Part shown: piece after piece, positions 8,170-15,962 of the stretch
Layout of the letters: each line of letters begins with the position of its first letter
Position numbering within the stretch: position 1 is the first letter of the stretch
Source of the DNA: Acidovorax sp. A1169
GTDB taxonomy: Bacteria; Pseudomonadota; Gammaproteobacteria; Burkholderiales; Burkholderiaceae_C
Direction of reading: 5' to 3'
NCBI RefSeq assembly: GCF_030704685.1
Contig: NZ_JAUZDX010000021.1
Location: 59,415 to 123,414 of the forward strand
DNA: 64,000 bases
The notes under the pieces: model-generated
What the model was told of the DNA's origin: nothing
Seen by the model: only the letters and a program-made list of their open reading frames with translations
The model's database searches: none
Program-made: the position numbers and the translations under genes

Positions 8170-8667
8170 TCACTCGCGCGTCTGGATGCCGCTGAGTCGT
8201 CCGTTCTCGAAGTACAGGTAGTTCCCGTTGCGGTATACCCACTGCTCGCGGGTGCCGTACTGGGTGGTGGTCTTGTTGACGTGCTGGGGCGACCCCCAAT
8301 CGGAGTTGAGGACGTCGTCAGCCCGCATCCCTACCGACAGCGTAGGCACCACGCTCTGTTGGGCCGACTGTTGCATCACCGGCTGGGACCCTACCTGGGC
8401 CGCAGCGGCCTTTCGTTCGTTGTCCAGCTTCGCAATGCGGGCCGCCTTGGTCTCGGGTGTTTCCGATGCCATCGAATCGACCATGGCCCGGCACTTGAGC
8501 GGCTCGGTACTGCCTGCGCAACGCGCGTACTTGCCCGTGGGGTCAGGAGGAAGTTCCTGGGCCACCGGTTTGGCAACGGGGGCGGGCGGTGCCTTGGCTT
8601 CCACCTTGTCTTTGCACCCTTGCAACGCAACCAGACATGTCACGGCAACGGTCATCCATACACGCAT
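8170..8667 (-). CDS. Hypothetical lipoprotein, SmpA/OmlA-like C-terminus
   Basis: This 165-residue protein has a lipoprotein signal (lipobox LQGC, Cys18) followed by an Ala/Pro/Lys-rich linker. The C-terminal part (about residues 108-165: LSVGMRADDVLNSDWGSPQ, then REQWVYRNGNYLYFENGRL) resembles small beta-rich envelope domains of the SmpA/OmlA or DUF2845 type. These have a G(M)..DDVL..WG.P turn and a final W.Y....Y..F..G.L. It is likely outer-membrane anchored. The strong ribosome-binding site GGGAGGA decides the start. It lies alone between the MDR and LysR genes on the same strand. Confidence 0.75.
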   Translation of the reverse strand: MRVWMTVAVTCLVALQGCKDKVEAKAPPAPVAKPVAQELPPDPTGKYARCAGSTEPLKCRAMVDSMASETPETKAARIAKLDNERKAAAAQVGSQPVMQQSAQQSVVPTLSVGMRADDVLNSDWGSPQHVNKTTTQYGTREQWVYRNGNYLYFENGRLSGIQTRE

Positions 8668-8771
8668 CTTTTCCTCCCTTTTTATCCAGTTCCGTCAGCT
8701 TGAAACCTATCGCCGTCGACCTCGCATCATGGTCGCTGCGAGGTGTTCCTCGTCTCTCGGCAGGTCGCAGT

Positions 8772-9638
8772 CTAACCACCCAACGTCCGCACCATCTGCT
8801 CGTACATCGCATCCACCGCCGGTGAGCGCTGCGACTCCTTGCTGCGCAGCACCGAGACGTCCATCGAATCGAGTGCGGGCAGGTCGAACTCGGCTGGCAG
8901 GTTCTGTAGGATCTGCAGGTTGGGCGGCACGCTGCAGCGCGTGAGCACGGCCACGGCCAGGCCGCTTTCCACGGCTGCCAGCTGGCCGGCCAGGCTGGAG
9001 CTGTGGTAGACGATGCGGTAGGCGCGGCGGCGCGCGGCCAGGGCCTTCATGGTGGCGATGCGCGCCAGGCTGGCCGATTCGTACACCGCAATCGGCAGCG
9101 GGTCGCGCCGCCAGGCCTCGAACTGCGCGGCGCCCACCCAGACCAGGGGCTCCTGGAACAGAAAGCGCCCACGCTGCGCCTTGTCGCGCGAGACCAGGGC
9201 CAGGTCGAGCTCGCCGCGCGCCACGCGCGGAATCAGCGAGGTCGACTGCTCGCAGGTCAGCTCGATCTCCACCCCCTGGTAGCGGTGCGAAAAGCTGCGC
9301 AGCACGGGGGTGAGGTAGGTCGATGCGTAGTCGTCCGGCACGCCCAGGCGCACCCGGCCCGCCAGCCGTGGGCCGAACAGGGCCGTCTGCGTCTCGGCCT
9401 GCAGCTCCAGCATGCGGCGCGCGTATGACAGCAGCTCATCGCCCACGGGCGTCAGTTCCAGGTGGCGCGGGCCGCGCAGCAGCACCGGGCGGCCCAGCGC
9501 CGCTTCGAGCTTCTTGATCTGCATGCTGACGGCCGACTGCGAGCGGTGCACCAGCGGCGCAGCGCCCGAGAGCGAACCGGCATCAACCACGGCCACAAAG
9601 GCGCGCAGCCAGTCGATCTGTAGGTCGGGATGAGTCAT
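8772..9638 (-). CDS. LysR-family transcriptional regulator
   Basis: This 288-residue regulator has an N-terminal winged helix: IDWLRAFVAVVDAGSLSGAA, then RSQSAVSMQIKKLEAALGRP (residues 8-50). The effector-binding domain follows from about residue 90. Its start is ATG 9638; the frame stays open far upstream, but that extension overlaps the divergent transporter gene and is spurious. A perfect palindrome lies 12 bp upstream at 9650-9664. The divergent EamA-type exporter is the probable target. Confidence 0.92.
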   Translation of the reverse strand: MTHPDLQIDWLRAFVAVVDAGSLSGAAPLVHRSQSAVSMQIKKLEAALGRPVLLRGPRHLELTPVGDELLSYARRMLELQAETQTALFGPRLAGRVRLGVPDDYASTYLTPVLRSFSHRYQGVEIELTCEQSTSLIPRVARGELDLALVSRDKAQRGRFLFQEPLVWVGAAQFEAWRRDPLPIAVYESASLARIATMKALAARRRAYRIVYHSSSLAGQLAAVESGLAVAVLTRCSVPPNLQILQNLPAEFDLPALDSMDVSVLRSKESQRSPAVDAMYEQMVRTLGG

Positions 9639-9649
9639 GCGTGCAATGT

Positions 9650-9664
9650 ATTCGATTATCGAAT
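9650..9664. promoter_or_regulatory. Perfect palindrome, candidate LysR box
   Basis: ATTCGATTATCGAAT is a perfect 7-1-7 palindrome that contains the T-N11-A core of LysR binding sites. It lies between the divergent LysR (start 9638) and EamA-type (start about 9723) genes. Confidence 0.7.
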
Positions 9665-9722
9665 GGCTATACCGCGAACTATGCGCTTTACCTGGAGTTC
9701 CGAACAAACGACCATTGGCGCC

Positions 9723-10694
9723 ATGAACCACAAGGCCTCCGCACTTCCAGCATCCTCTGCCTTCCTCGCCAGGGGCTCGGACCCCGCAGGCATTGCCCGC
9801 GAACGCACCGGTCAATGGCTCATGATCGCTGGCGGCGTGCTGCTGGGCACCATCGGCGTGTTTGTGGAAGAGGCCGGCCAGCACCCGCTGGTAACGGTGT
9901 GGTTCCGCTGCGCCTTCGGCGCGCTGGCCCTGGTGGCCTGGTGCCTGGCCACGGGCCGGGGGCGCGAGTTGCTGCTGCGCCACCAGGCCAGGAGCCGCTG
10001 GGTGGCCTGCGCCACCGGGGTGTTCATGGTGCTCAACTGGGCGCTGTTTTTCGCGGCCATCCCACGCACCTCCATCGCGGTGGCCACGGTCATCTTCCAC
10101 GTGCAGCCCATCTGGGTCATCGTCTTCGGGGCGCTGTTCCTGCGCGAGACGATCTCGGGCATCCAATGGGCCGCTACGCTGGCGGCCCTGGCCGGCCTGG
10201 TGCTCACCACCGGGCTGCTGGACGGCATCCCCGCCGGCACGGCCGATGGCGGGGCCTATGTGGCCGGGGTGCTGATGTGCCTGGGCGGCTCGTTCTGCTA
10301 TGCCGCCGTCACGCTGCTGGCCAGCCGAGCGCCTGCGCCTATTAGCCCGTTTGCCCTGTCGCTGTGGCAGTGCCTGGTGGGCGCCGTGCTGCTGGCCTGG
10401 GCCCCGCTGGCCTTTGGGTTGCCGCACACGGCGGCAGCCTGGGCCTGGCTCACGGGCCTGGGTGTGCTGCACACAGGCCTGGCCTATGTGATCCTGTTCG
10501 CCGGCATGGCGCGGCTGGCGCTGGGCAAGGTGGCGGTGCTGCAGTTCGTCTACCCGCTCACCGCGGTGCTGGTCGACTGGGCGGTGTACGGGCGCACGCT
10601 GAGCCCGGTGCAACTGGGCGGCGTGGTGCTGATGGCAGTGGCGCTGTGGACCATACGGCGGCCGGGCCGGCAGTCCGCCGCCCGCACGGGATGA
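9723..10694 (+). CDS. EamA/DMT-family transporter
   Basis: This 323-residue integral membrane protein has about ten hydrophobic helices in two EamA repeats. The first is roughly residues 25-155 (GQWLMIAGGVLLGTIGVFVE to the first half end) and the second roughly 175-305. VWFRCAFGALALVAW and VATVIFHVQPIWVIVFGALF are typical of drug/metabolite exporters. The direction and substrate are unknown; many LysR-paired EamA proteins export amino acids or metabolites. No clear ribosome-binding site precedes ATG 9723; in-frame ATGs at 9663 and 9681 are alternatives, but 9663 falls within the palindrome. It ends 27 bp from the convergent next gene. Confidence 0.88.
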   Translation: MNHKASALPASSAFLARGSDPAGIARERTGQWLMIAGGVLLGTIGVFVEEAGQHPLVTVWFRCAFGALALVAWCLATGRGRELLLRHQARSRWVACATGVFMVLNWALFFAAIPRTSIAVATVIFHVQPIWVIVFGALFLRETISGIQWAATLAALAGLVLTTGLLDGIPAGTADGGAYVAGVLMCLGGSFCYAAVTLLASRAPAPISPFALSLWQCLVGAVLLAWAPLAFGLPHTAAAWAWLTGLGVLHTGLAYVILFAGMARLALGKVAVLQFVYPLTAVLVDWAVYGRTLSPVQLGGVVLMAVALWTIRRPGRQSAARTG

Positions 10695-10721
10695 ACAGCG
10701 CACCAGCCCACCAGGCGTTCG

Positions 10722-11534
10722 TCAAGGCGCCTGTACGGCGTCCTGGGCTTCCGGCGGCACCTGGTGGCCGAGCCAGCGATAGAAGAGTGCAGGCATTTTC
10801 TCCCGCACCTGTTCGCTGCTCTTGATATCAATGGTGCTGTTGGACATCAGTGGCACCTCGACCACGCTGTCCTGGCTTGCCCAATCCACTTCCAGGTAGC
10901 GCACGTGGTCGGATGTGTACTTCACGCCTTTCACCCGGCCGTGGCCATAGAGTTGCATCGTCCTGCCAATCTCCTGCCGCTTTTTCAGCACGATCAGGTC
11001 GCCTGGCCAGATGCTGTTGAACCGCTGCAGTTGGTGCGCGCTGTCCATGTGGTGGAAGGTGCAGATGCCCTGGGCTTTCCATTCGATGTCGAGCCGGTTG
11101 TCAAAGTCCGCATCGGGGCAAAAACCCATGAAGATGATGTCCCTGTCCAGTGCCACCGCGCCATCGATAGCCGTCACCACGGCCTGCGCACCCCGGTCTC
11201 CCTGTTGAATGCGCTGGACGGCGTTCTCTCTGAATTGCCGCAACTCCTGTTTGCTGAGCAATCCGCTGCGGATTCTGTCGATGGCCGGCTGGTATTTCAT
11301 GGCCGCGGCTTCTGCATGCCCGGCTGTGTCTGGTGCAGTGCTGTGCGCGGGAGCTATGCGGCGTATTCCGTCTTCGCCGGTGACAACGACTCCCTCCTGC
11401 TCAAGATGGTTCAGTACCTGGCCGGCCAGTCCGTAGCCTATCCGGAAGTGGCGCTGCAGGAGCGAGATGGTGGGTTCGTTGCGGCTCGTCACCAGTTGGG
11501 CGGCGGCGCGAAGAAGGTCTTTGGAAAGGGGCAT
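10722..11534 (-). CDS. FtsK-gamma-like winged helix plus possible PUA/EVE-like domain
   Basis: This 270-residue protein starts with a winged-helix segment (residues 5-52: LLRAAAQLVTSRNE, then ISLLQRHFRIGYGLAGQVLN, HLEQEGVV). It closely resembles the gamma domain of the DNA translocase FtsK, which reads KOPS sequences. There is no ATPase motor. The C-terminal part (about residues 134-255) contains GICTFHHMDSAHQLQRFNSI, WPGDLIVLKKR and YGHGRVKGV. This pattern of a gating loop plus WxGD and G.G.V strands resembles PUA/EVE-like modified-base readers; that is inference. There is no membrane segment. It may be a DNA-binding regulator or a defence sensor. It stands alone, with GGAG upstream of the start. 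Confidence 0.6.
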   Translation of the reverse strand: MPLSKDLLRAAAQLVTSRNEPTISLLQRHFRIGYGLAGQVLNHLEQEGVVVTGEDGIRRIAPAHSTAPDTAGHAEAAAMKYQPAIDRIRSGLLSKQELRQFRENAVQRIQQGDRGAQAVVTAIDGAVALDRDIIFMGFCPDADFDNRLDIEWKAQGICTFHHMDSAHQLQRFNSIWPGDLIVLKKRQEIGRTMQLYGHGRVKGVKYTSDHVRYLEVDWASQDSVVEVPLMSNSTIDIKSSEQVREKMPALFYRWLGHQVPPEAQDAVQAP

Positions 11535-11752
11535 GGCAATGGACTCCAGGGTTGAAGGAGCACCAACAGGCTTGACCCGCTTCTAACAGTTCGGTTTTTG
11601 GCGGGAAATTTGTATTATTTTGTTTCTCGCATGAGGACCTGGTCCGGTTGCCGCTGGGCAGGCCCGGGCGCGCAGGGCCTGTGGGACAGGGACTGCAAGC
11701 CGATACACTGCGGCGGCGCGGGCGGCGATCCGCATGCAGGAGACACCCAACC

Positions 11753-12226
11753 ATGGGAAAAACACCATCCGCCAAGACCCGCAAGGCGCCAGACACCTCG
11801 GCCGAGGCCCCTGGCGAATTCGCATCGGCCCTCATCGACGCCAAGATCCGCGACCTGGCCGACTGGCGCGGCGCCACCCTGGCCCGCCTGCGCCAGTTCA
11901 TGCACGAGGCCGTGCCCGATGTGGTCGAGGAGGTCAAATGGATGGGCGTGCCCGTCTGGTCGCATGCCGGCATCCTGTGCACCGGCGAGGCCTACAAGCA
12001 GGCCGTGAAGATGACCTTTGCCAGGGGCGCCTCGCTGCCCGACCCCCAGGGCCTGTTCAATTCCAGCCTCGAAGGCAACACCCGGCGCGCCATCGACCTG
12101 CACGAGGGCGAAGCGATCAACGAGGCGGCGCTGAAGGCGCTGTTCCGTGCGGCGGCGGAATTCAATGGCCTGCAGGCCGCGCAGAAGAAGGCCAAATCCA
12201 GGGTGCCAGTAAAAATGGGCAGTTAG
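11753..12226 (+). CDS. DUF1801-family protein
   Basis: This 157-residue soluble protein contains LARLRQFMHEAVPDVVEEVK, WMGVPVWSHAGILCTGEAYK and VKMTFARGASLPDPQGLFNS. This is the classic layout of the DUF1801/YdhG family (a helix, the motif W..P.W...G......YK..V.L.F..G..L.DP, then a basic tail). These small proteins are abundant in soil bacteria. Structures exist, but the biochemical role is not established. The lysine-rich ends (KTPSAKTRKAP and QKKAKSR) suggest nucleic-acid contact, which is speculative. It starts at ATG 11753 after GGAG near 11739. Confidence 0.8.
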   Translation: MGKTPSAKTRKAPDTSAEAPGEFASALIDAKIRDLADWRGATLARLRQFMHEAVPDVVEEVKWMGVPVWSHAGILCTGEAYKQAVKMTFARGASLPDPQGLFNSSLEGNTRRAIDLHEGEAINEAALKALFRAAAEFNGLQAAQKKAKSRVPVKMGS

Positions 12227-12277
12227 AGCCTTCCCGGGCAGGGCGTGAGCAAAGCAATGAAAGGATCAGGGAGTGCA

Positions 12278-12610
12278 ATGAAGACACTTAAATTCATCGG
12301 GTGCTTGCTTGTATTGGTGTCGACGAATGTGCACGCCTCCAGAGAGCGCCAGGCGCTGGAGGCGTTTGATCGGGAGTCACTCCAGATAGAAGCGACTCAC
12401 TTCAAGAATGAAATCGGGCGACCCTACGCCTCGGTGCGAGACCCCAATGGCTTTATGCACAGGGCGTTCAAGTGGGACTACATCGGGAGAGATTTTGGCC
12501 TGATAAAAAGAATATCCAAAGAAGGAATTCAGATTCGAGAGGTGCGCCAAGATGCCCATGGAGAGTGGGTGCCGCAGGAAATCTGGATACCGGTCCGCAA
12601 GAAAGATTGA
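12278..12610 (+). CDS. Small secreted PilP-like protein
   Basis: This 110-residue protein has a signal peptide (MKTLKFIGCLLVLVSTNVHA, cleavage near residue 20). The body, from RPYASVRDPNGFMHRAFKWD through YIGRDFGLIKRISKEGIQIR to EWVPQEIWIPV, has the strand order of the PilP/GspC-type beta domain: w-a-x-V-x-x-P-x-G at start, G-x-x-x-G-x-x-x-G-x-I in the middle and a terminal E-x-x-x-x-x-x-G-x-W. PilP links inner-membrane pilus proteins to the secretin. The gene stands alone 13 kb from the pilus operon and its base composition looks lower in GC than its neighbours, suggesting separate acquisition. AGGGAG precedes the ATG. Confidence 0.5.
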   Translation: MKTLKFIGCLLVLVSTNVHASRERQALEAFDRESLQIEATHFKNEIGRPYASVRDPNGFMHRAFKWDYIGRDFGLIKRISKEGIQIREVRQDAHGEWVPQEIWIPVRKKD

Positions 12611-12647
12611 TTTCTCGGTACGAGATGCTGAGCCGCCGGTGATGCCC

Positions 12648-13646
12648 TTACGGCCCTGCCGCCACCAAAAGCACGACCACCGGCCTATGGTCCGACCCCA
12701 GATCCGGCCCGATGCCCCCGCCCACCACCTGCCAGCCGCTCGATGCCAGCACATGGTCCAGCGGCAGCACCGACAGCCAGCCGAAGGCATTGGGCCAGCT
12801 GGGTGCCATGCCATTGGCGCGGCGCATGCTGCCATCCACCGCGAACAGCCCCCGCGCCCAGGGGGTGATGTTCAGGTCCCCCGCCATCAGTGCCAGGCCG
12901 CCCGGATGTGCTGTGAGGTGCTGCGCCTCCTGCACCAGGGCCCGGTCGCGGGCATGGGCGAAGCCCTCATCCAATGGCGGCATGGGGTGCAGTGCGCTCA
13001 GGTGCACGGCCTTGCCATTCCAGGCCACGGTGGCGCGCAGCCGCAGGGTGTCGCGCAGGTCCTGCGGTTGCAGTGTCTGCAGGTCCGAAAGGGGGTGGCG
13101 TGACAGCACGGCCAGGCCAAAAGGGTCGGGCTGGGGAACTGCGAGGCGATGGGGGTAGCGCGCGGCCACTGCGGGGTTGCGGATGAGCGCCTGCTGTGCT
13201 AGCTCGGTGAACTCCTGCAGGAACACCACATCGGGCGCATCGGCCAAGGCCAGCCACGCGGTGAGCGGGCCGAAGTCGGTGGTTGCCGCATTGAGGTTGG
13301 CGGTGCCCACGGTCAGTACCGCGCCGGGGTCGGCCGGCTCGGTGCCGCGCGGCAGCGTGGCCGGCTGCCAAAGGAAGACGCCGCCCAGTGCCAAGGCCGG
13401 CAGGGCCAGCCACCCCTTGCCCATGCCGCTGCGCCCCGAGAGCATGAGCAGCACCAGCGAGGTCGCCCCCACCACTAGGTAAAGCCACTGCCAGTGGGCC
13501 GGCAGCTCCACCAGCCACTGCAGCGAGGGCGCCTGGTCGGCCGGCAGAAAGCGCGCCACCGGTGCCGCCAGCGCGCCCAGGGTGCACAGCCAGGCCAGCC
13601 ACCGGGCCCTGGCGGTGATGAAGCGGGGAACTGCGGCATGTGGCAT
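12648..13646 (-). CDS. Membrane-anchored endonuclease/exonuclease/phosphatase-family protein
   Basis: This 332-residue protein has an N-terminal membrane region with two or three hydrophobic helices (residues about 12-30, 50-68 and 75-92). The EEP catalytic fold follows with its usual marks: GTANLNA, FLQEF (metal-binding Glu), HPMP, AGDLNITPW (D-x-N), LDHVL and GSDHRPVV at the C-terminus. EEP enzymes cleave phosphodiester or phosphomonoester bonds; this membrane-anchored subgroup (YafD-like) is uncharacterised. The domain probably faces the periplasm. The start at 13646 is chosen because the upstream open frame has no signal-like start. Confidence 0.85.
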   Translation of the reverse strand: MPHAAVPRFITARARWLAWLCTLGALAAPVARFLPADQAPSLQWLVELPAHWQWLYLVVGATSLVLLMLSGRSGMGKGWLALPALALGGVFLWQPATLPRGTEPADPGAVLTVGTANLNAATTDFGPLTAWLALADAPDVVFLQEFTELAQQALIRNPAVAARYPHRLAVPQPDPFGLAVLSRHPLSDLQTLQPQDLRDTLRLRATVAWNGKAVHLSALHPMPPLDEGFAHARDRALVQEAQHLTAHPGGLALMAGDLNITPWARGLFAVDGSMRRANGMAPSWPNAFGWLSVLPLDHVLASSGWQVVGGGIGPDLGSDHRPVVVLLVAAGP

Positions 13647-13792
13647 ACGGTCAATTGGCAGGGTGGCAGGGCAAACGTGCAGGACAATTTGCGCAATGTA
13701 CTGATCGTGGAATAGTGCCTGGGTTGGATGGCCGATTGCGTACTGTCCAGCCTGCGGCACCACGATACCCGGATACTATTGTCCGAACTCCC

Positions 13793-14266
13793 ATGCATCT
13801 CCATCGCCACCATCAGGACACCACAGACGCCCGGTTCGCAGACTTGCTGCGCATTGCCATGGACGGCTACCGGGCCAGCCAGGCGGCCTTCAGCGAGGCC
13901 ATTGCCGGCTTTTCTGCATGGAACATCGATGAAGAAGCAGCGACGCTGACACTCACCGGCGATGGTGGCCGGACCTGCGTGTACCAGGCGACACCCATCG
14001 TCACCTACCTCCCCGCGTTGGAAAGCCTGGCCTGGGCATGGGCCAACGACGTGTTCCCTGTGCTGTCAAGAAGCAGGGCCGCTCAGGTCAGGGAGCTGGC
14101 GACCCAGACCGGCTACCAGATGTTCGATACCCCGCAATTGCGCGCCACCCCCGGCGATATGGACGAGCTGTGCGCCCTGGCACTGCACCATCTGCAAGGC
14201 ATTGCCGTTTTCAAGACCAAGAACCAGGAGCCATGGGTTTGCTATGTCCTCCATGCCGCCGCCTGA
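13793..14266 (+). CDS. DUF6882-like hypothetical protein
   Basis: This 157-residue cytoplasmic protein has an N-terminal helix (RFADLLRIAMDGYRASQAAF), strands with W(N/D)I-D-x-x-x-A-T-L-T-L and a helical segment SLAWAWANDVFP. A final ALALHHLQGIAVFKTKN...VCYVLHAA matches the DUF6882 pattern, whose members often act around polymorphic toxin or immunity loci. The match is from memory and moderate. Its stop overlaps the following gene by 23 bp, so the two are likely co-translated. No toxin gene is recognisable nearby. Confidence 0.55.
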   Translation: MHLHRHHQDTTDARFADLLRIAMDGYRASQAAFSEAIAGFSAWNIDEEAATLTLTGDGGRTCVYQATPIVTYLPALESLAWAWANDVFPVLSRSRAAQVRELATQTGYQMFDTPQLRATPGDMDELCALALHHLQGIAVFKTKNQEPWVCYVLHAAA

Positions 14267-14693
14267 GCTTCGTTTTGCGCGCATTCCAAGTCCATCATGG
14301 GCGGGACCAGTGGATGTGGAGCGGTGTGATCGCTTCGAGGACGTGGACTACGACGCCCTCCAGCATGTGCGCGCCGCGATCGACGCCGAGGTGTGGCGCC
14401 GGGTGGCGCAGTACGTCAGTGGGCTACCTTCTGGCAATGCATTTCCCGACCTGGACAAGCTGACCGGCGAGTGCTACCTGTCTGCCGAGCGCTATTGGGT
14501 TCAGGACGAACCCTGGTTTGCCAAGGTTGGCAGACAAAGGGAGGTGTGCTTGAGCTTCTTCGCACGCTGCCTTGAACGGCAGACTGCCCTCAACGCAGCG
14601 GATCGCGACTATCTGGGCCTGGAAGTCCACTTCCGGTGGCTGCGGGCGTTGGGGCGTTTTCAGTGGACTGCCACCGACTCAAGCAGCATTTAG
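14244..14693 (+). CDS. Hypothetical protein, overlapping gene pair
   Basis: This 149-residue protein (139-146 if a later ATG such as 14253 is used) is of unknown function. It is rich in Trp, Tyr and acidic residues (WRRVAQYVSGLPS, SAERYWVQDEPWF, EVHFRWLRALGRFQW) and has no signal peptide or membrane segment. Most of the reading frame is used only by this gene, and its third-position GC is high. It starts inside the end of the preceding DUF6882-like gene, suggesting a coupled pair. I do not recognise the family; a role as an immunity-type or stress protein is only a guess from the partner. Confidence 0.55.
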   Translation: MSSMPPPELRFARIPSPSWAGPVDVERCDRFEDVDYDALQHVRAAIDAEVWRRVAQYVSGLPSGNAFPDLDKLTGECYLSAERYWVQDEPWFAKVGRQREVCLSFFARCLERQTALNAADRDYLGLEVHFRWLRALGRFQWTATDSSSI

Positions 14694-14783
14694 CCATGCG
14701 CCGATCAGTGCCCAGCGCCAGGGTTCCGCCATAAAGCAGAAGACGCGCCTGCAGGAGCGCAGGCATTGCAGCCTGCCCGCGCC

Positions 14784-15962
14784 TCAGCGGGCGGCGATCA
14801 CCTGCAAGGTACTGCGCAGCGCCGCTTCGTACACCGCGTCGGGTCCCAGGCGGCCAGCCTCCGAGGACGCAGGCAGCGCCACCCGCCCCGCGAATGCAGC
14901 GCGCAAACGGGGCGCGGCCACCAGCCTGGCACCACCCTCGGCACCACCGGCACCTTCAGGCAACGCGATGCCCGCGAGCCGTCCGGACTGGTCGAAGACG
15001 GGCCCACCCGGCGCCAGGCCCCGGTGCATGGACACATCGAGCTCACGATCCCCCTGCGCACCCGTGGCGGCACCGACGAAGCCCGTGCGCAGCAGGGGCC
15101 AGGCGGCGCCCGCATCGCCTGCTTGCGCATACGCCACGGCGAAGGCCACGGCACCCGGGAACACATCGGCGGGCACGGTGCCCATGGACGGCGCGGGCAG
15201 CGGGCTGCCCAGGCGCAGCAGGGCGACGCCACTCTCGCCGCGCACCGGCATGGCGGTGGCCGGCACCAACTGCCCCAGCCCGTTGCGAACCCACAGGCGC
15301 CGGCCACCGGCAACGGCCTGTGCCGGCACCAGCGCCATGCGGCCTTCATCCACCAGCGTACCGGCCGCAACCAGGCGCGCGCCCCGCGGCAATGCGGCCG
15401 GGTGGCCGGGGTGGCTGTACGGGGCCAGCCGTGCGGGCGCCAGCAGCATGTCGCCGCTCGCATGTGGGGCACCCGACGCCAGTTCACGGCCCACGCTGGC
15501 CACCAGTGGCTGCGACGGTGCACGCACCTGCGCATCGGCCAGCAGCTTGCGGGCGATAGCGTCCTGCCCGCCCGCGTGGAGCAGCCAGGCATACAGCGCC
15601 GCGCCGCCGACCACGTCCAGGTGCGCACCCGCCGTGTGGGCGCCAAAAGCCAGCGCGCGCCGGTACTGGCCCGACTGCATGTAGCTGCGCACCAGGCCCA
15701 TCTCGGTGTCGGCTGAATGCAGGATCAGCGCGGCTCGGTCAAAGCCCTGCTCGGCCTTCTGCGCATCGCCGGCCGCCAGTGCGGCCTCGGCCTCGCGCAA
15801 CAGGGCCTCGCGCTCGCGCAGGCGTTCGGCGTCGGGCGGCCGGGCGGCAGCCGCTTGCATGATCGCCTTGAGCTTCTCCTCGGTGGCTGGCGAGGCCGCC
15901 AGCGGGCCGGCCGCCGCCAGCGCCAGCAGGCCGCTCAGGAAGTGACGGCGCCGGTCGGGCAT
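14784..15962 (-). CDS. Secreted trypsin-like protein lacking catalytic serine
   Basis: This 392-residue protein starts with RRR and a hydrophobic signal (MPDRRRHFLSGLLALAAAGP), suggesting Tat- or Sec-type export. An alpha-helical, TPR-like part follows (EREALLREAEAALAAGDAQK to about residue 180). The C-terminal half looks like a chymotrypsin-type double barrel: TLVDEGRMALVPAQAV, GVALLRLGSPLPA and the loop GLAPGGPVFDQSGRLAGI near residue 318. The usual G-[DN]-S-G-G-P is G-L-A-P-G-G-P here, so the serine is missing. It overlaps the end of the nucleotidase gene by 28 bp on the same strand. It is probably a non-catalytic binding protein. Confidence 0.65.
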   Translation of the reverse strand: MPDRRRHFLSGLLALAAAGPLAASPATEEKLKAIMQAAAARPPDAERLREREALLREAEAALAAGDAQKAEQGFDRAALILHSADTEMGLVRSYMQSGQYRRALAFGAHTAGAHLDVVGGAALYAWLLHAGGQDAIARKLLADAQVRAPSQPLVASVGRELASGAPHASGDMLLAPARLAPYSHPGHPAALPRGARLVAAGTLVDEGRMALVPAQAVAGGRRLWVRNGLGQLVPATAMPVRGESGVALLRLGSPLPAPSMGTVPADVFPGAVAFAVAYAQAGDAGAAWPLLRTGFVGAATGAQGDRELDVSMHRGLAPGGPVFDQSGRLAGIALPEGAGGAEGGARLVAAPRLRAAFAGRVALPASSEAGRLGPDAVYEAALRSTLQVIAAR

